Shown: positions 1 to 11,615, counted from the stretch's first letter. The stretch is 64,000 nucleotides of DNA from Heliocidaris erythrogramma (GCA_025617745.1 CM046858.1:45957697-46021696), one strand, 5' to 3'. Notes: generated by a model not told the origin, from the letters alone. Numbers and translations: made by a program.

Positions 1-2029
1 TTATCCTTTTATGGCCCGATCCCCAGAAGCCCCCCCCCCCCCCCCCCCTCCATCCATGGTGAATATTTGCCGTAAGCGTCTGCCAAGCTACATGTATATT
101 TTGTCGGACGACTTACTGGAGAATTTTGTTTGATAGTTGATAAGAAATAGGCCTAAATCAGTTTATTGCCGTCGTTCTCTCATCCTTATTCTCCCATCGT
201 TTCTTGTTTATCTCCATTCCGGTGTCTAAACGAATTGTTTTTCCGCCGGTTGTATTTTATATGTCCGATGCAAAAATATTGGGGGCCCCCGGTTCCGCCG
301 GCCATATATATTATCATCACAATTCTGTTTTTTAACGTATTATTCATTTATTTTCATAAGACATTATTGCGACAATAACTCATAAACGTGTTTGCATATC
401 ATATTTTCTATTTATTGCTTTATATGTATTTAAATAATTCGTCTTATGCTAATTCCAGCTGATTTAACAATGAAAGAATAAAGTCATTTACTTTCATTCG
501 TATTTTCCAGTCTTATCCTTCATATTTCCTTTTCAACAATATTTCATTAGTAGTCATTATTATAACATCATGATGGGTTGCTGTTATAGGAATGTATTAG
601 TTTAGCGAGACTATACGCTTCTCCGAATAATTCTGTATTTTCCCATTTTGTCGCCTTTTCAAGTTATTCAATTTTGTTGATGTATAATTATGTAAAATGA
701 TTATATTATAAGAAATTAATATTGATAACTTTAGCAGCTTCGTAGTAAGAAAAGGACAACCATTTTCACAGTGCTAATGTGTGTTTTCTTTGGCAAAAAA
801 CAAAAAAAAAAAAAAACAAAACGATTTTTCTCTTATTATAATCATCTTTACAGAATCGTTTCGTGTGGATTCTGTGTTATCTATTCTCGCGTTTTGGGTT
901 TTTTTTGCCGCAGATTATAAGCTCTCATGAAGTGGTCGGAAGACTAATGAATTCACAGAGTTTAAACCTTATAAATCGGTTCGACTTTCGCTAACTTCTA
1001 AAGTCTAAATAGGGGAAATGTTCAATAATAATTCCTCTGTTATAAGTGGTACACTGGTACAAGTTTAAATACATATATATATATATTCGATATTATTCTT
1101 TCCTACAGCCACCAACTTTGATCCGCCTTTGGAAAAGAAAGTAATCGATGAGTGTTTTATTATGTTAGATCCTCTCGCTGAGTTATAGACATTGATGACC
1201 TTCACAAAACGGGGAAGTGCCCCCCCCCCCCCCGCCCCCTGGATTGGAGCTCCATTGACAAAATGGGGGATTATCTGGCGTGGCCTTGGCAACCTTCGTT
1301 CGTATTTCCTTTGTTCTCATCTGCGATGAAAAGACAGGAAATCCATTCATGCTTTTGAAACCGTTAGAACCCAAGCTGGACTCGGTTTATTGTTTGTAAA
1401 GTACGGCGACTAACTGAATATACTGTAAAACTATGTAGTTCAATAAAATGTGAATAACGCTACCTTATACAGAAAACAATTCAGCAGAGGAAGCAATAAT
1501 GAAAGTATATATGATGCTGCATGATGATGAGAAATCGTGAACTCCATAATAAACCTATGAATGTAAAACAAAAAGTAGAAGAAACGTCCCCAAAAGATTT
1601 TCATCTATTTATTTCTAACCTTTTGCTTTTATTTCATTATGCATTTGACATTTATTTTAATTTTTTTTTGCCTCATGAGTTTTGATCGTACTCATTGTTT
1701 CCACCTTTCCTCTTGATGTTTTTTTTTCTTTCTGTTCTGTTCTAAACGAATAGACGAGCACAGAAGACGATATTGTTGTTGAAGAGGGTGAGAGAAATAT
1801 AAATTAGAGTGCTCATAATGGAGAACAAGAGACGGTAATAAAGAAGGTCAGAAATGAAGACAGAACAATTGATGAGAAAAGTGTAACAAAAATCCGATCA
1901 ATGATAAAATAAACTTCCGTGGAAAATAGTCAAAAATGAAAAAAAGTTTCTATATGAAAATCCATCCGGAGGCATGCAAAGCTGGAGAAAAAGAACTCGG
2001 CACGCGAGGCGAGGTGGTCGATCGATTTA
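1..2029. other. AT-rich non-coding stretch
   Basis: No supported gene. Homopolymer C tracts lie near 31-48 and 1220-1233, and an A tract lies near 797-815. The short open frames have no recognisable domain, and the glycine and proline runs in them are translations of the C/G tracts. Confidence 0.6.
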
Positions 2030-2125
2030 ATTTGCATAAACTATGCAAATAAGGCAGAGATCGCGGGTAAACGTAATTCATATGGAAATGAATAGAGCGT
2101 GTGCGCACAAGCCTATTTTGATTGG
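2030..2125. promoter_or_regulatory. Paired octamer sites with an inverted CCAAT box
   Basis: ATTTGCAT (2030-2037) and ATGCAAAT (2043-2050) face each other with 5 bases between them, giving a dyad of the POU/octamer consensus. ATTGG, an inverted CCAAT, follows at 2121-2125, and the 2000-2180 segment is richer in GC than its surroundings. On the minus strand the order is CCAAT then octamer, as in octamer-type promoters. No TATA box or dependable coding start lies nearby, so a promoter role is inference. Confidence 0.35.
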
Positions 2126-2365
2126 TCGGTTCTCGGCAGTGAGCCAGAGCGTTGCTATGCGAGTTCGAGTTCAAGAGTTCAAGAGGAAATAATGTTTTGA
2201 AACTGTGTTTTCTACCCCAAATCGTTATCATTTCAAAGTAAAGCAAAGCAAACCACTATGTCAAATGTATAATCATTCGAATCAGTAAGGATTTATGTTT
2301 ATTCATGTAGTAATGAGTGAAATAAATGGTGTAAAAGTGAGCTCGTCTCTTCGATTTTCTCAGAC

Positions 2366-2428
2366 CGCATATATGCGGGCTCAGTCCACGAGCGGGGAAA
2401 ACTGAGCCCGCATATATGCGGGCTCAGT
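2366..2428. repeat. 28-bp perfect palindrome with a partial copy
   Basis: Positions 2401-2428 form a perfect palindrome centred on CATATATG with GCCCG/CGGGC arms. Most of one arm plus the centre is also present at 2366-2384, about 16 bases upstream. It is followed by CAACGGGTTAA, a word whose complement also occurs at the edge of the small TTAA-flanked element near 59572. It is probably part of a short inverted-repeat element. Confidence 0.7.
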
Positions 2429-3640
2429 CTTCAACGGGTTAAAGCCCATTTTCTCTCTTGTTTTGGTCATTACCCTGTCTGACAGTCTGACATTCTCATT
2501 GTAATTTATAAGGGTTTGCTTAGTCTATAGAAGACAAGTTGTATATCATTTTTAAGCTTAGAATCTAAGCTTTCAAACTGTGCTGAGATTAAAAAAAAAA
2601 AATTCGGACTTATTGGTCGTTTTGTGGTGGAGGATCACATATAATAACCTTATGGAGAAATCCCAACTCTGTGTCAAACAACTCTTTAACCTTTGTATTT
2701 AATGCCAATGGTGAAATTTATATTTGAGTCGTGAAGTCAGTAAATGCGATATATACACAAAGAGTGGATATTTTGTGGTTGGCTGACAGCAGTTTTTCCA
2801 AGTGATCATGCCATTTTGTAATAAATTGGTAACATTTTACATGCCATGTTTGTACACAAAGATTTCTTAATAGGGTGATGTGTTATAATCAGCAGTCCAG
2901 AAAGACTACTAAGCGTAGCAGAGATTTAATCTAAACTCTCTCAAATATTGATTGATGCTGATTTCCATTTTAAGTAACATGCATTTCCAAAGGGCTCTCT
3001 CCCTAATATTTTAGGCTCAGATTTCAAATGGTTAATTTTGCTATTTATTACCTAACATCAAAGAAATTTGGTACTTTTATTCAAGGTAGATAATGACATC
3101 AAAAGAATCCAAGCTAAGGTTAAGACCTGATTAACCAGTGACCAATTAATCCCTTGGTGTGGTCTAGAGGTCTACTTGTCAAGTATTGTACAAGCATGTA
3201 GCACCAGAGGCTTCAATCATGATCAAGGTTACAAGTGTAGAGGGGGGGTAGGACAGTGACACAAGAGAGGTTGAAGATGTGGAAGGATATTGTGTCAGGA
3301 GGAAAACAGACTAAAAACAAAAGAAAAGGGTAGAAAATGTTGATATTAGGAATATGAAGATGATTACATCTGAGGAATGAGATCGGTCATTTTAAGAGGG
3401 ATAATAGAGCACATTTAGATAATAACAGATGGCTGAGGGGAAATATAGATTAAAAAATCCCTAAGTGAAATTTTAAAATGCTGTATGTGTATAGGCCTTA
3501 TAAAATGATAAACAACTCGGCGATAATGATAACGATCAAAAGTATAGTTATGATAGAATGATCATGTAGCAAACAGTCAAGAAGCAATCATACTGAAATC
3601 TTACCATCACATGACAAGAACTAACCAATGACACTTTAAC
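2429..3640. other. Non-coding stretch
   Basis: AT-rich sequence with no exon, RNA gene or repeat boundary that I can support. Confidence 0.55.
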
Positions 3641-3689
3641 CAAAATGCTCAGTAGTGAGCATATTATTTACAAACAAGCTATATTTACC

Positions 3690-3860
3690 AATATCATTTC
3701 ATCAAATTGCTATTCGTTACCCACAACTCGAATAGCCACTGGTAAAAACTCCTCGAAAGAGTCTAATTTTAAGACTGCCCTCAGCGCACACAGGAAACCT
3801 GTCTGCCCACGGAACAAATAATGCCCCTACATCCCGCCTATACTTCCTCTTTCGTATCAA
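3690..3860. repeat. DIRS element 1 left inverted terminal repeat
   Basis: The stretch holding GCTATTCGTTACCCACAAC near 3710 matches the reverse complement of the right end near 8490-8530. Imperfect matching continues through the conserved word ATGCCCCTACATCCCGCC (3820-3838), which appears inverted near 8397-8415. Confidence 0.8.
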
Positions 3861-3899
3861 GAGAAGGGCGACAGTCTTCAGGGGAGGAAGCTAGGAGGG

Positions 3900-3990
3900 G
3901 AGCTATATAGGTAAGTATAGCTTGTTAGTAAATAATATGCTCACTACTGAGCATTTTGATTTACTACACTGCACTATACTTACCTATATC
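3900..3990. repeat. DIRS element 1 internal complementary region
   Basis: Positions 3911-3957 are the reverse complement of the extreme left end (3641-3690, including TGCTCAGTAGTGAGCA). The next about 35 bases are the reverse complement of the right terminus. In DIRS elements this region carries both ends joined and is thought to template their circular junction. The present right end lacks about 19 bases that the internal region still has, so the right terminus appears to have lost a short segment. Confidence 0.75.
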
Positions 3991-4103
3991 ATGTAATACA
4001 AAGCTTATCAATAACAAATCTTATCAATAGCCAATCTACTAGAAGGCGAGTACTAATAACTGGCCTAGGAACGATGAGGACATGACAGGACTGCAGAAGC
4101 GAA

Positions 4104-5182
4104 CCTCGTGTCCTGACTAATTACATCAGATGAATAGTATGACACAAATGTGTTGGGCTAGCTCAATTTGCCGCCTGAAGGATCTCTTCCATTGAAGTGC
4201 CCTGAAAGAGAGCCCAAGAAGCTGAAATTCCCCTTGTATCATGAGCTCTATCTAACAGCATCCGTTGAAAGAGCTTCTGTTCCACCTGACCTAATCCCTT
4301 GCATTATCCACCGAGAAATGGTATCTGGGCTCACTGGCCCATGGGGCTCTACAGAACTGACAAACAATTGGTGGGAAGTGCGAATGCCCTTAGTCCTATC
4401 GATATACCACTTGAGAGCTCGTACTGGGCACCATAACCTATCCTCAGATACTATTGAGATGTTACTAATAGATGGTAAGACAATCTCGCAAGGCTTAGAG
4501 GATTATTTCTGATTTTCTGCTAGAAACCCCGGGTGTTGGAATCATCTCCCAACTGATATGACCCGACTTAACAGAAAGGACATGAATCATAGTATGTCTT
4601 TGGCCTGATGCTACTGCTAGATTGAGAGATTGAGAGATTGAGTAGGGTACATTTATGCATGGGTTCAAAGGGCGGCTTGGCTGGAGCTTGTAGAACCCTG
4701 GGGAGATCCCATCTAGGAATAAGTTTCCGCTTTGGAGGATTCTGTAAGAAAAAGGATCTCGTTAATCTGGAGAGGAAAATTGAATTACAAATAGTTTCCT
4801 CATTAGAGAAACCTGAATGGATAGCTGCTATAGCTGACCTGTAACCCCTTATTGAGGAGATAGATAAGCCCTCATCAAAAAGGATCCGTGAGAAATCAGT
4901 AATCTTACCTAAAGAGGCAGAGGCCGGAATGATCTGCAGACTGTTGCACCATCTGAAGAATCGCTGGAGTCTTGAATCATAAGTACTCCTGGTGGAGGAA
5001 CGGAGAAATCTACAGGCCATATCTGCTGCTCTCTCCGAAAGGCCCGGGTCAAAGTGTAAAAGTCTCTCTGGGTTGGGGTAACACGTGTTCGTCCCAGGCT
5101 GTTTCAGAAGGTCCATTAACGGAAGTAGTGGTCTTGGAATCCACACAAGGAGATTTGTCAGAGCTGGGAACCGTGGCCTCCT
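4104..5182 (-). pseudogene. Tyrosine recombinase remnant of DIRS element 1
   Basis: The N-terminal helical (SAM-like) part is open at 5146-4568, with a typical segment around S-T-R-S-T-Y-D-S-R-L. The C-terminal catalytic part continues in other frames. An H-D-T-R catalytic box is encoded at about 4249-4231, and the segment expected to hold the tyrosine nucleophile lies near 4150-4110. Between them are frameshifts and stops, including TGA where the family has a tryptophan. Enzymes of this type join DIRS circles into the genome; this copy cannot make a full protein. I identify it by motif order and by its position downstream of RNase H. The conserved first arginine of the catalytic set is not in a clean frame. 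Confidence 0.8.
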
Positions 5183-5835
5183 CGGCCGTAATATGGCAAA
5201 AGGGTGTATCTGGGTAAAATGTGGGTTTTATAGATTTTTCCATTTGGGGGGTCTTTGAGCTCGAAATTTTCATTTAGCCAACTCTCAGATGTGGTAGAAT
5301 TTTCGTTTTGAGATAATAGGAGCTATCTTGAGTCGTTTTCACATTTTGGTTGTACATTTGATGGCAAAAGGGTGTATCTATAGATACAGCCCTCAGAATA
5401 TTGAGTAATGCTGATGCTTTAATGGCAGAAAGGTGTATCTTAAGATACAGCCCTTCGCCAAATTAACCAACAGATATATTTCGTACACTTAATATGGCAA
5501 AAGGGTGTATCTATAGATAGGATTTGTATGGTGTATCTGCAGATACACCCTTTTGCCATAAAGAGACTAAGGCGCCATTTGTCAGGTTTTGTTGGCGGAA
5601 GGGTGTATCTAGAAAAAAAATGACTCTAGTCCTGGTGATAATTAATTTCAAAAAATAAAACATATACAAAAATAATTTAAGGTATAAAGCAAAAATTAAG
5701 ACAAACTCCATCATCGAACATCCATTCTTGTGACTTCCACATCAAATCCAAATACCCAAACTTTAAAGCCATTTTTCTCGATTTTGTTTATTCCGCTGCG
5801 GAGCTCAGATACACCCTTTTGCCATATTACGGCCG
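5183..5835. mobile_element. 653-bp inverted-repeat element nested in DIRS element 1
   Basis: The terminal inverted repeats are about 29 bp and start CGGCCGTAATATGGC. The flanking duplication is TCCT (5179-5182 and 5836-5839). Removing the element and one TCCT restores a continuous reading frame across the RNase H to recombinase junction of the host DIRS, which is independent proof of the boundaries. Inside are further degenerate copies of the word GGCAAAAGGGTGTATCT near 5362, 5423, 5492, 5548 (inverted) and 5594. No transposase frame is present, so it is non-autonomous. The 4-bp duplication narrows the superfamily but I do not assign it. Confidence 0.88.
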
Positions 5836-5839
5836 TCCT

Positions 5840-6480
5840 GGGCCACCATGGCGCAATGAGGAGAATGGTTGCCCTCTCCTCCCTCACTTTCTGCAGTACA
5901 TGAGATATGATGGGAAATGGTGGGAAGGCGTAACCGAGTATCCGAGTAGCCGAAATCAATAGAGTGTCCGTTGCAAAGGCTGGAGGATCGCGGTGCTTTG
6001 TGCAATAGATCGGGAGTTGTTTGTTCAAAGTTGATGCAAACAAGTCTATTTGCGGCTGCCTGAACCAACTGAAGATCCTCTCCGTGATGGCACGATTTGT
6101 TGATGAGTTGAGTTGCCATTCCGACGGAAGGTAGCTTCCCCGAGAGAGAAAGTCTACGATGTGATTGTCTTTCCCGGGAATGTGACGAGCTTTCAGAACT
6201 ATACAATTGTTTTGGCACCATGACAGAATCTCTATTGTCAGATAACCTGCACTGAGAAATCAGATCTACCAAACTTGCTAGCAGGCCTAGGAAAGTCAGC
6301 CAGGTTCCGGCTGGCGAGTAAGAGGCAGAGCAAAGCCTTGTACCTACTGATATTACCTTTTCTACCCTGTGGGGAGATGGACAAGCAATTAAGTCTGGGA
6401 TGGTTGTTACAGCCCCTAGAAATTCTGGCGAGGTCGTCGGTGTGAGCCTTGATTTTTTCTTGTTGATTATGAAGCCCAGA
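5840..6480 (-). pseudogene. RNase H remnant and downstream linker of DIRS element 1
   Basis: The minus strand shows the end of the RNase H domain (a segment with H-I-P-G-K-D-N and D-F-L-S-R-G near 6190-6130), then a proline/tryptophan-rich linker (A-P-W-W-P-R near 5855-5838) where the nested element begins. Upstream, the sequence jumps near 6240 from the RT-RNase H connector directly to this C-terminal part. The central strands that normally carry the catalytic acidic residues are therefore absent. At least two frame changes occur. Confidence 0.75.
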
Positions 6481-6499
6481 TCCAATGCCAACTGTCTTA

Positions 6500-7065
6500 C
6501 TGTGTTCACGTGGGAAGCAAGGACGGCCTTGGATGGACCAAGGAGCAACCAGTCGTTGAGGTAACAAAAATATAGTAATGCCTCGCCTCCTTAGTTCCGC
6601 CGCAAAAACTCCTATTAGCCAGGAGAAGATTCTTGGAGCGGGCTTTAGGCCAAAGAGGAGAGCTCTGAATTGACAGCATGTGTTTCCTATTTTGAAGTCC
6701 AAGAGATGCTGAACCTCGTGAGTAATGGGAACGTGATAATAGGCATCTCTGAGGTCTATGGCAACTGCCCATTTGTGGGGCCTTATCAAGGGCAGAATAG
6801 TCAATAATGATTCCATCCTGAAAGTTTGATCTGGGAGGAGTTTGTTTGCTTTCTTTAGGTTTAGTACCATGTGAAAATCGCCCAAGCGTTTCTCTACGAG
6901 GAAGATTAGTGAGAGGACAAGGGAATCGTGGTCCAGAACTCGCACTATGGCCCCTTTTTGGAGTAGGGATTGAATTTCTGATAGGACAGCCTGTAACCAA
7001 ATAGGATCCCTGGGTATGGGGGTCTGCTGATGGAACTGGAAATATTGAAAGATCCTTGGCAACAA
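6500..7065 (-). pseudogene. Reverse transcriptase of DIRS element 1
   Basis: An open frame of 275 codons (7065-6238) contains classical RT blocks: S-E-I-Q-S-L-L-Q-K-G-A-I near its start, F-L-V-E-K-R, a D-L-R-D-A-Y-Y-H-V-P-I block and L-L-F-G-L-K-P-A-P-R. The catalytic box, encoded at 6563-6552 in a neighbouring frame, reads Y-L-N-D where the family has Y-L-D-D. The reading frame therefore shifts before it and the first catalytic aspartate is replaced. It would copy the element's RNA if intact; this copy is inactive on sequence evidence. Confidence 0.85.
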
Positions 7066-7285
7066 TGGGGCGTATCCCCGATTCTATTATCTTGAGTACA
7101 AATTGAGTTATCTTTTGCCAGTTTTGTGAACAAAGAGATAATCTTCCCCCTACTGGAGCCTGTCGTGGGGCAGAATTTGATTGTCAAAAGTGCTGGCTAT
7201 GGGCAAGGGCCTTGAAATCAATGCGCTGGAACTGGGACTGGCGGCCGCGCCATCTTGAAAAATGGTCCTTACCTTCACATGGTAG

Positions 7286-8339
7286 TTAGCAGAGAAGTTT
7301 AGCGGCCTCCTTCACAATCTTGAGGGCGTCGAGCACCTTGGATCTCCTCAAGCTTGTGCAAAGGAGAGCTGATCGTGCAGTTTGTTCATATTGTAGGTCA
7401 GCAATTTTAGAAAGTGATTCCAACACTAGTTTCTTGTCGCGGGGGGAAAGACCAAGTCTCTCAGCCTCGGTAAGGGTAGTTAGTAGGCATCCCTGATACA
7501 TTGCTAGTCAGCAGTACGGAAGCTCCGGGCGCGAAGAGCGTTGTGGCTGCTTCCCGCTCTGGATTTCTTCGGCACCGCATCCTTGACACAATAAGCTACG
7601 TCTGGGACCGAAGGAGTTGCTAAAAACTTTTTAAAATCCTGAGTAGCAAAACGATTATCCTTCAATACGTCCTTACCAGCGGGTTTAAGCTGCGAATGCT
7701 GTCTGTCCAAACTCCATCGTCCCGTAATCGTTCTTGTGAGTGTTCCCCGTGACCATATACGGTGGACGTACCTTGTGCCGATTGGAGGGAATGCACAATG
7801 GAGCTCCCCCATTCCTTGGTGTGACATCGGGGGCAGAATAGCTTGCAAGGCCTGAATTATCCAATCCCCTGCCTCTGCGGGGTCTAGGAGCGAAGCGGGG
7901 GCATGAGCTTGGGGCTCCCCCCTACGACTTTTCTTTGAAGGAACAGCGGGGTCTCTGAGAGATCGACATTTGAATCAGACTGTCTTTTGTTGCAAGTCTT
8001 ACTCATTCTAGAGGAGCAAAAACTCCCCACATCCCCTTCACTACCGATGTCCCTGGGACGGTTATCTTCCTTGGATTTATTTTTATTATCTCTGGTTTTT
8101 CTCCCTTTGGGTTTGGTATTGGTTTTGGGTGTCATTGTAGACTGATTGTCTTGATTTTTCGGCTGAGCATTTGCTGAGTCATTTATTGCCTTCGCTTTCG
8201 CATTCACCGAAGCTTTCTCACCTTTATTATCCCTGGACTTGGGGTTGGATAATGTGGGGGGTTGATCATTAGAGGTCGGCTTATTAATTACCGAACCATT
8301 TTTGTCCGTTTTCTTGGCGGAAGTATTATTTTCCAACAT
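7286..8339 (-). pseudogene. Gag-like region of DIRS element 1
   Basis: The first open segment (8339-7884, 151 codons) is rich in Lys, Asn, Ser and Asp and has low complexity, as in the N-terminal part of DIRS ORF1. Two further segments (7848-7504 and 7501-7286) lie in a row in other frames. The last resembles the helical end of DIRS Gag proteins (T-E-A-E-R-L-G-L-S-P-R). The breaks between them are frameshifts or stops. The assignment rests on position upstream of RT and on composition, so it is weaker than for RT. Confidence 0.6.
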
Positions 8340-8384
8340 AGTGGCTTTCTGTGGTTGTTCACAACTTGAGCGCGGTATCGATTG

Positions 8385-8545
8385 AGGAAGTATAGGCGGG
8401 ATGTAGGGGCATTATATGCTCTGCGGGCAGACGGGTTTCCAGTGTGTGCCAAGGGCAGTCTTTAAATTACACTCTTTCGTCGTTTTTACCGGTGGCTATT
8501 CGAGTTGTGGGTAACGAATAGCAATTTGATGAGATGATATAGTAA
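8385..8545. repeat. DIRS element 1 right inverted terminal repeat
   Basis: Inverted match to 3690-3860. It includes GTTGTGGGTAACGAATAGC near 8503-8521 and GGCGGGATGTAGGGGCAT near 8396. Compared with the internal complementary region it lacks about 19 bases near 8540. Confidence 0.78.
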
Positions 8546-8547
8546 AT

Positions 8548-11396
8548 ATCAAAATCACATGACATGAATCCGTTCAGCTACTATCCAGATTGTATACCAT
8601 GATAGATCTGACTTATGACATTTGACTGATATTAGGCTGGGATAGTTGAGATGTTAGAGCCTAATTGATGAAGGACTGGAATGTACAGATATCTCATCCT
8701 CCCTATGTAACTACTACAGCTTGTTCACACTATCTATAAGTATTACACTGGAAGAGTGATAGCATGAATGATATGAATGAGGCAAAGATGTCTATATTAT
8801 TTAGTTTCATCTCTGCAGGTAAGGAAGTAGGAGTCACATAGAAAGCACTTCAGATTTAAAGGATGGATATTAAGTTTTATTTGGATGGGAAATCAATTAT
8901 AACGCTTCTACTTTAAATGGTATGTTGGTCGCACTTAGGTAAACTTTTTTTTCATGAAATAGATAGTGATTAAATTTTTTCAGTTGAAAAACACAACTAT
9001 ACACTTCTACATAGTCTATGACACAGATACATTACATTAGAAAATAATATCAAAACGGATTTTGAAGATTTTGAAACAACGGACTGTAGAAAATCATATA
9101 GAGTAGAATTGGTAATTAAGAGCCTCACATCCTAAGAAGATAGATACATGTAAGATTGGAGACAATGTTGATTGCACTCTCTATAATGCGCCTTGAGCAA
9201 ATTAGTCATGTGCAGTTGGCGCATTACAAATTCTCTATATTATTATTATTATAATTGGTAATATAATCAATAGTTTAGTGTATAATAACTGATTGTACAG
9301 TATAATGAATAAGTTTTCCTTGAGTATGGCAGAGTATGGCGGAGTGCGTGGGTGTGTGGGTGGTAATTATTCTTATCTTACTGATGTGGAACCCCATTGG
9401 GACCCCATGCCAACATCATCATATCCTCATCAACACATGGAAGACTAATTAATATCAAAATATTTGGCCTCCCAATAAACAGGTTAATTGATCTATGGTG
9501 TTCATGACTGTTGATATAGTTCTGTTTACCTAACATATAAAATAGGGAAGATGGTTTCTCCATGAGAAATAGTGCACAAAAATAGCACAGAGATTCAGGG
9601 ATAGCCTCTTCTATCCACAACAATCAAATCATCTCACTCACAATTTTTTTTTAGACAGTTTGCTATACCTCTGTCAGACTTTCTCAAAACTTATGACAAA
9701 GTTGAACACGAAGTTGTGGAGTGTAATCTACTTAATATGCCAAATAATATAAAGACATTAACAAGAAGATGGTAATAACAATAAATTTCATTACAAAAAT
9801 GAAAGTTAGTTGATCATTGTCAAAATACAGAAAATTACAACTTGATCTAACCCTACAAAAGTTATATATAATATTCTGTACCGAGGACAACAAAGGTGGG
9901 GGGGGGGGGGGGGTATAAAAATGGAAGGTACAGACACAAGTGGTATTTAATTTAGAAAGGAATATCAACAAAAAGACAATGATTATAAAGTAAAGATATG
10001 ATAAAAAGAATAAACAAACAAAACTAGATCATTAATTTCCATTTAGAAAAACAAACAAAAAGCTATGTTCAAATCTTAAACAAAATACAGACAAGAAGTT
10101 CTACAGGACAAATTTTCCTCATTTGGTATGTTATCAAAACTTAGGTGCTAGAGATTGAACTCCACTTAATCTGTAATATGATGAAAGTATATAAATGTCA
10201 CAGAGCAGGTGGATAAATCGATTTAGAGGACTGCATCCTCTAGAGACCATGGTAACTCCTCCCGAAACACCCCTGCTTTCATTATCTTCCTTCTATATAC
10301 CACTGAGACCCAACGCTCTAATTAACAGATTCAACAACAATCTTATATCAGGTGACACGGGTAGAATTCCCATGAGAATGTGTGTAGATGTAAACAGCAA
10401 GAAAGATGAGGTACATCTAAGATGATCTCCATATTACTCTAGAAAGGTTAATGGCACTTTCTTTGACATAGTCCAGGAGTCTTATCTCCTTTTCATTCTT
10501 GTGAGCTATGTTCTCCATTATTTTTATCCAAAAAAAAAAACAAAAGAAAATTGTTGTGAGAAATACTTTCAGAAAGTTGGACTTTCTTGTCAGTAGAGGG
10601 CAGCATTACAGGAAGATAAATCTCACTCATGAAGTATGTATTTTAGATGCCCCTGCATCCAGCATGCATGTTGTTAAGCTTCAACCAAAGTATCTTCCAC
10701 TAACTGCTTCTTAAAGATAACAGAGAGCGACATAACGCCTGTTTTTAAACACATCATTGATTTAAATTATTATAGGAATTCTAAGCTGATGCCATTTATT
10801 ACTAGGTTGAATATTTCACTAAAATTACAATATCATGTAACTCTTGTTCAATATTACTATCAAGATACATGTAGGCCTATTCCTATTCATCTATCAAATT
10901 TGTTTTTCATAAATGTCTTCATTTACACTAGTATTCTACTTATCTTTCTTGGTTCTACCGCCTACCTTTTATATCTTTAATACATGTTTTCAAAGTTAAC
11001 ATGAAGTACTCATATGATTCTTCATTCCAACAATTCACCATCATCCAACTCTGAGCAAAGTATTTTCACCTCAATGAAAATGTAAAAGGATACAACACTC
11101 CGCTAAATGTCATTTACATCATGAAAAATGTCATTTACATTATGAAAAACGCCACATTTTCAACCAATCAATCGACATAAAAATATGGTCTCTCTCATCA
11201 ACTTAAGACAACATAATCCTGCTTCTCACGAACTTCATTAATCACATACATCATCATTACATGGAATTACCATTGCCATAGCATTTTCCTGAAGACTGCT
11301 TCCATTGTCATCATCATCATCATTATCATCACATCTTTTTCTCCTTCTCTTCAAGCACTTCATATCATTATTAATGGTAATTATATGTGAACTCAC
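8548..11396. other. Non-coding stretch, probably intron of the PET-LIM gene
   Basis: I looked on the minus strand for the second and third LIM domains (clusters of Cys-x2-Cys) and saw none. A G tract lies at about 9897-9914. The short open frames lack domains. If the PET-LIM gene is intact, its next exon lies beyond the left end of the window and this intron also contains DIRS element 1. Confidence 0.5.
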
Positions 11397-11615
11397 CTCA
11401 TCACACGAGGCACAGCGAGGCATTATGAGTTCTGCATAGTGCCGTTCACAGTGGATCTGGCCATCTCTAAAGAAGTATCCTGTATCCACCAGTAATTCTT
11501 CACATGTATTACATGTAAAACAGAATGGATGCCAGCAGCAAGCTTCATCTTCCATCTTATCCACAAAGATACCAATCTCTCCAGCCTCAATCTCACCTCC
11601 ACATTTAAAACATTC
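11397..11615 (-). CDS. PET-LIM family gene, exon with first LIM zinc finger
   Basis: This 73-codon exon is phase 0 at both ends. The acceptor is a pyrimidine-rich tract ending TGTGTCAG before 11615, and the donor GTGAGT follows 11397. It encodes one LIM finger with the spacing C-x2-C-x23-H-x2-C-x2-C-x2-C-x17-C-x2-H, then the first cysteines of the next finger (C-A-S-C-D). The segment E-L-L-V-D-x-x-Y-F and the following P-R-C-A-S-C-D-E are typical of the first LIM domain in prickle and testin proteins, which work in planar polarity or at actin/adhesion sites. The 23-residue spacer is at the long end for LIM domains. The protein continues past the donor, but the next exon is not visible here. 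Orthology (prickle, testin or LMCD1 type) is not decided. Confidence 0.85.

Larger units (their letters stand above)
3641..8547 (-). mobile_element. DIRS-like retrotransposon, element 1 (degenerate, interrupted)
   Basis: The minus strand carries, in order, a lysine/asparagine-rich Gag-like region (8339-7286), reverse transcriptase (7065-6500), an RNase H remnant (6480-5840) and a tyrosine recombinase remnant (5182-4104). This gene order with a tyrosine recombinase instead of an integrase defines DIRS elements. The ends are inverted repeats (about 3690-3860 and 8385-8545), and an internal complementary region lies at about 3900-3990. Insertion by recombinase leaves no target duplication, and none is seen. 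The copy is dead: it has several frameshifts and stops, a missing RNase H core, an altered RT active site, and a 653-bp nested element at 5183-5835. End coordinates are estimated from the internal complementary region and may be off by a few bases. Confidence 0.88.

Noticed and set aside
1950-2246. 98-codon minus-strand open frame near the octamer pair
   Set aside because: No domain, no splice or start context, and it overlaps the promoter-like words. Coding cannot be supported.
4168-4512. 114-codon plus-strand open frame
   Set aside because: It is the antisense shadow of the tyrosine recombinase C-terminal region of DIRS element 1.
9378-11230. Possible LIM2/LIM3 exons
   Set aside because: Only isolated Cys-x2-Cys pairs occur. 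The required spacing of eight zinc ligands is not met in any minus-strand frame that I read.
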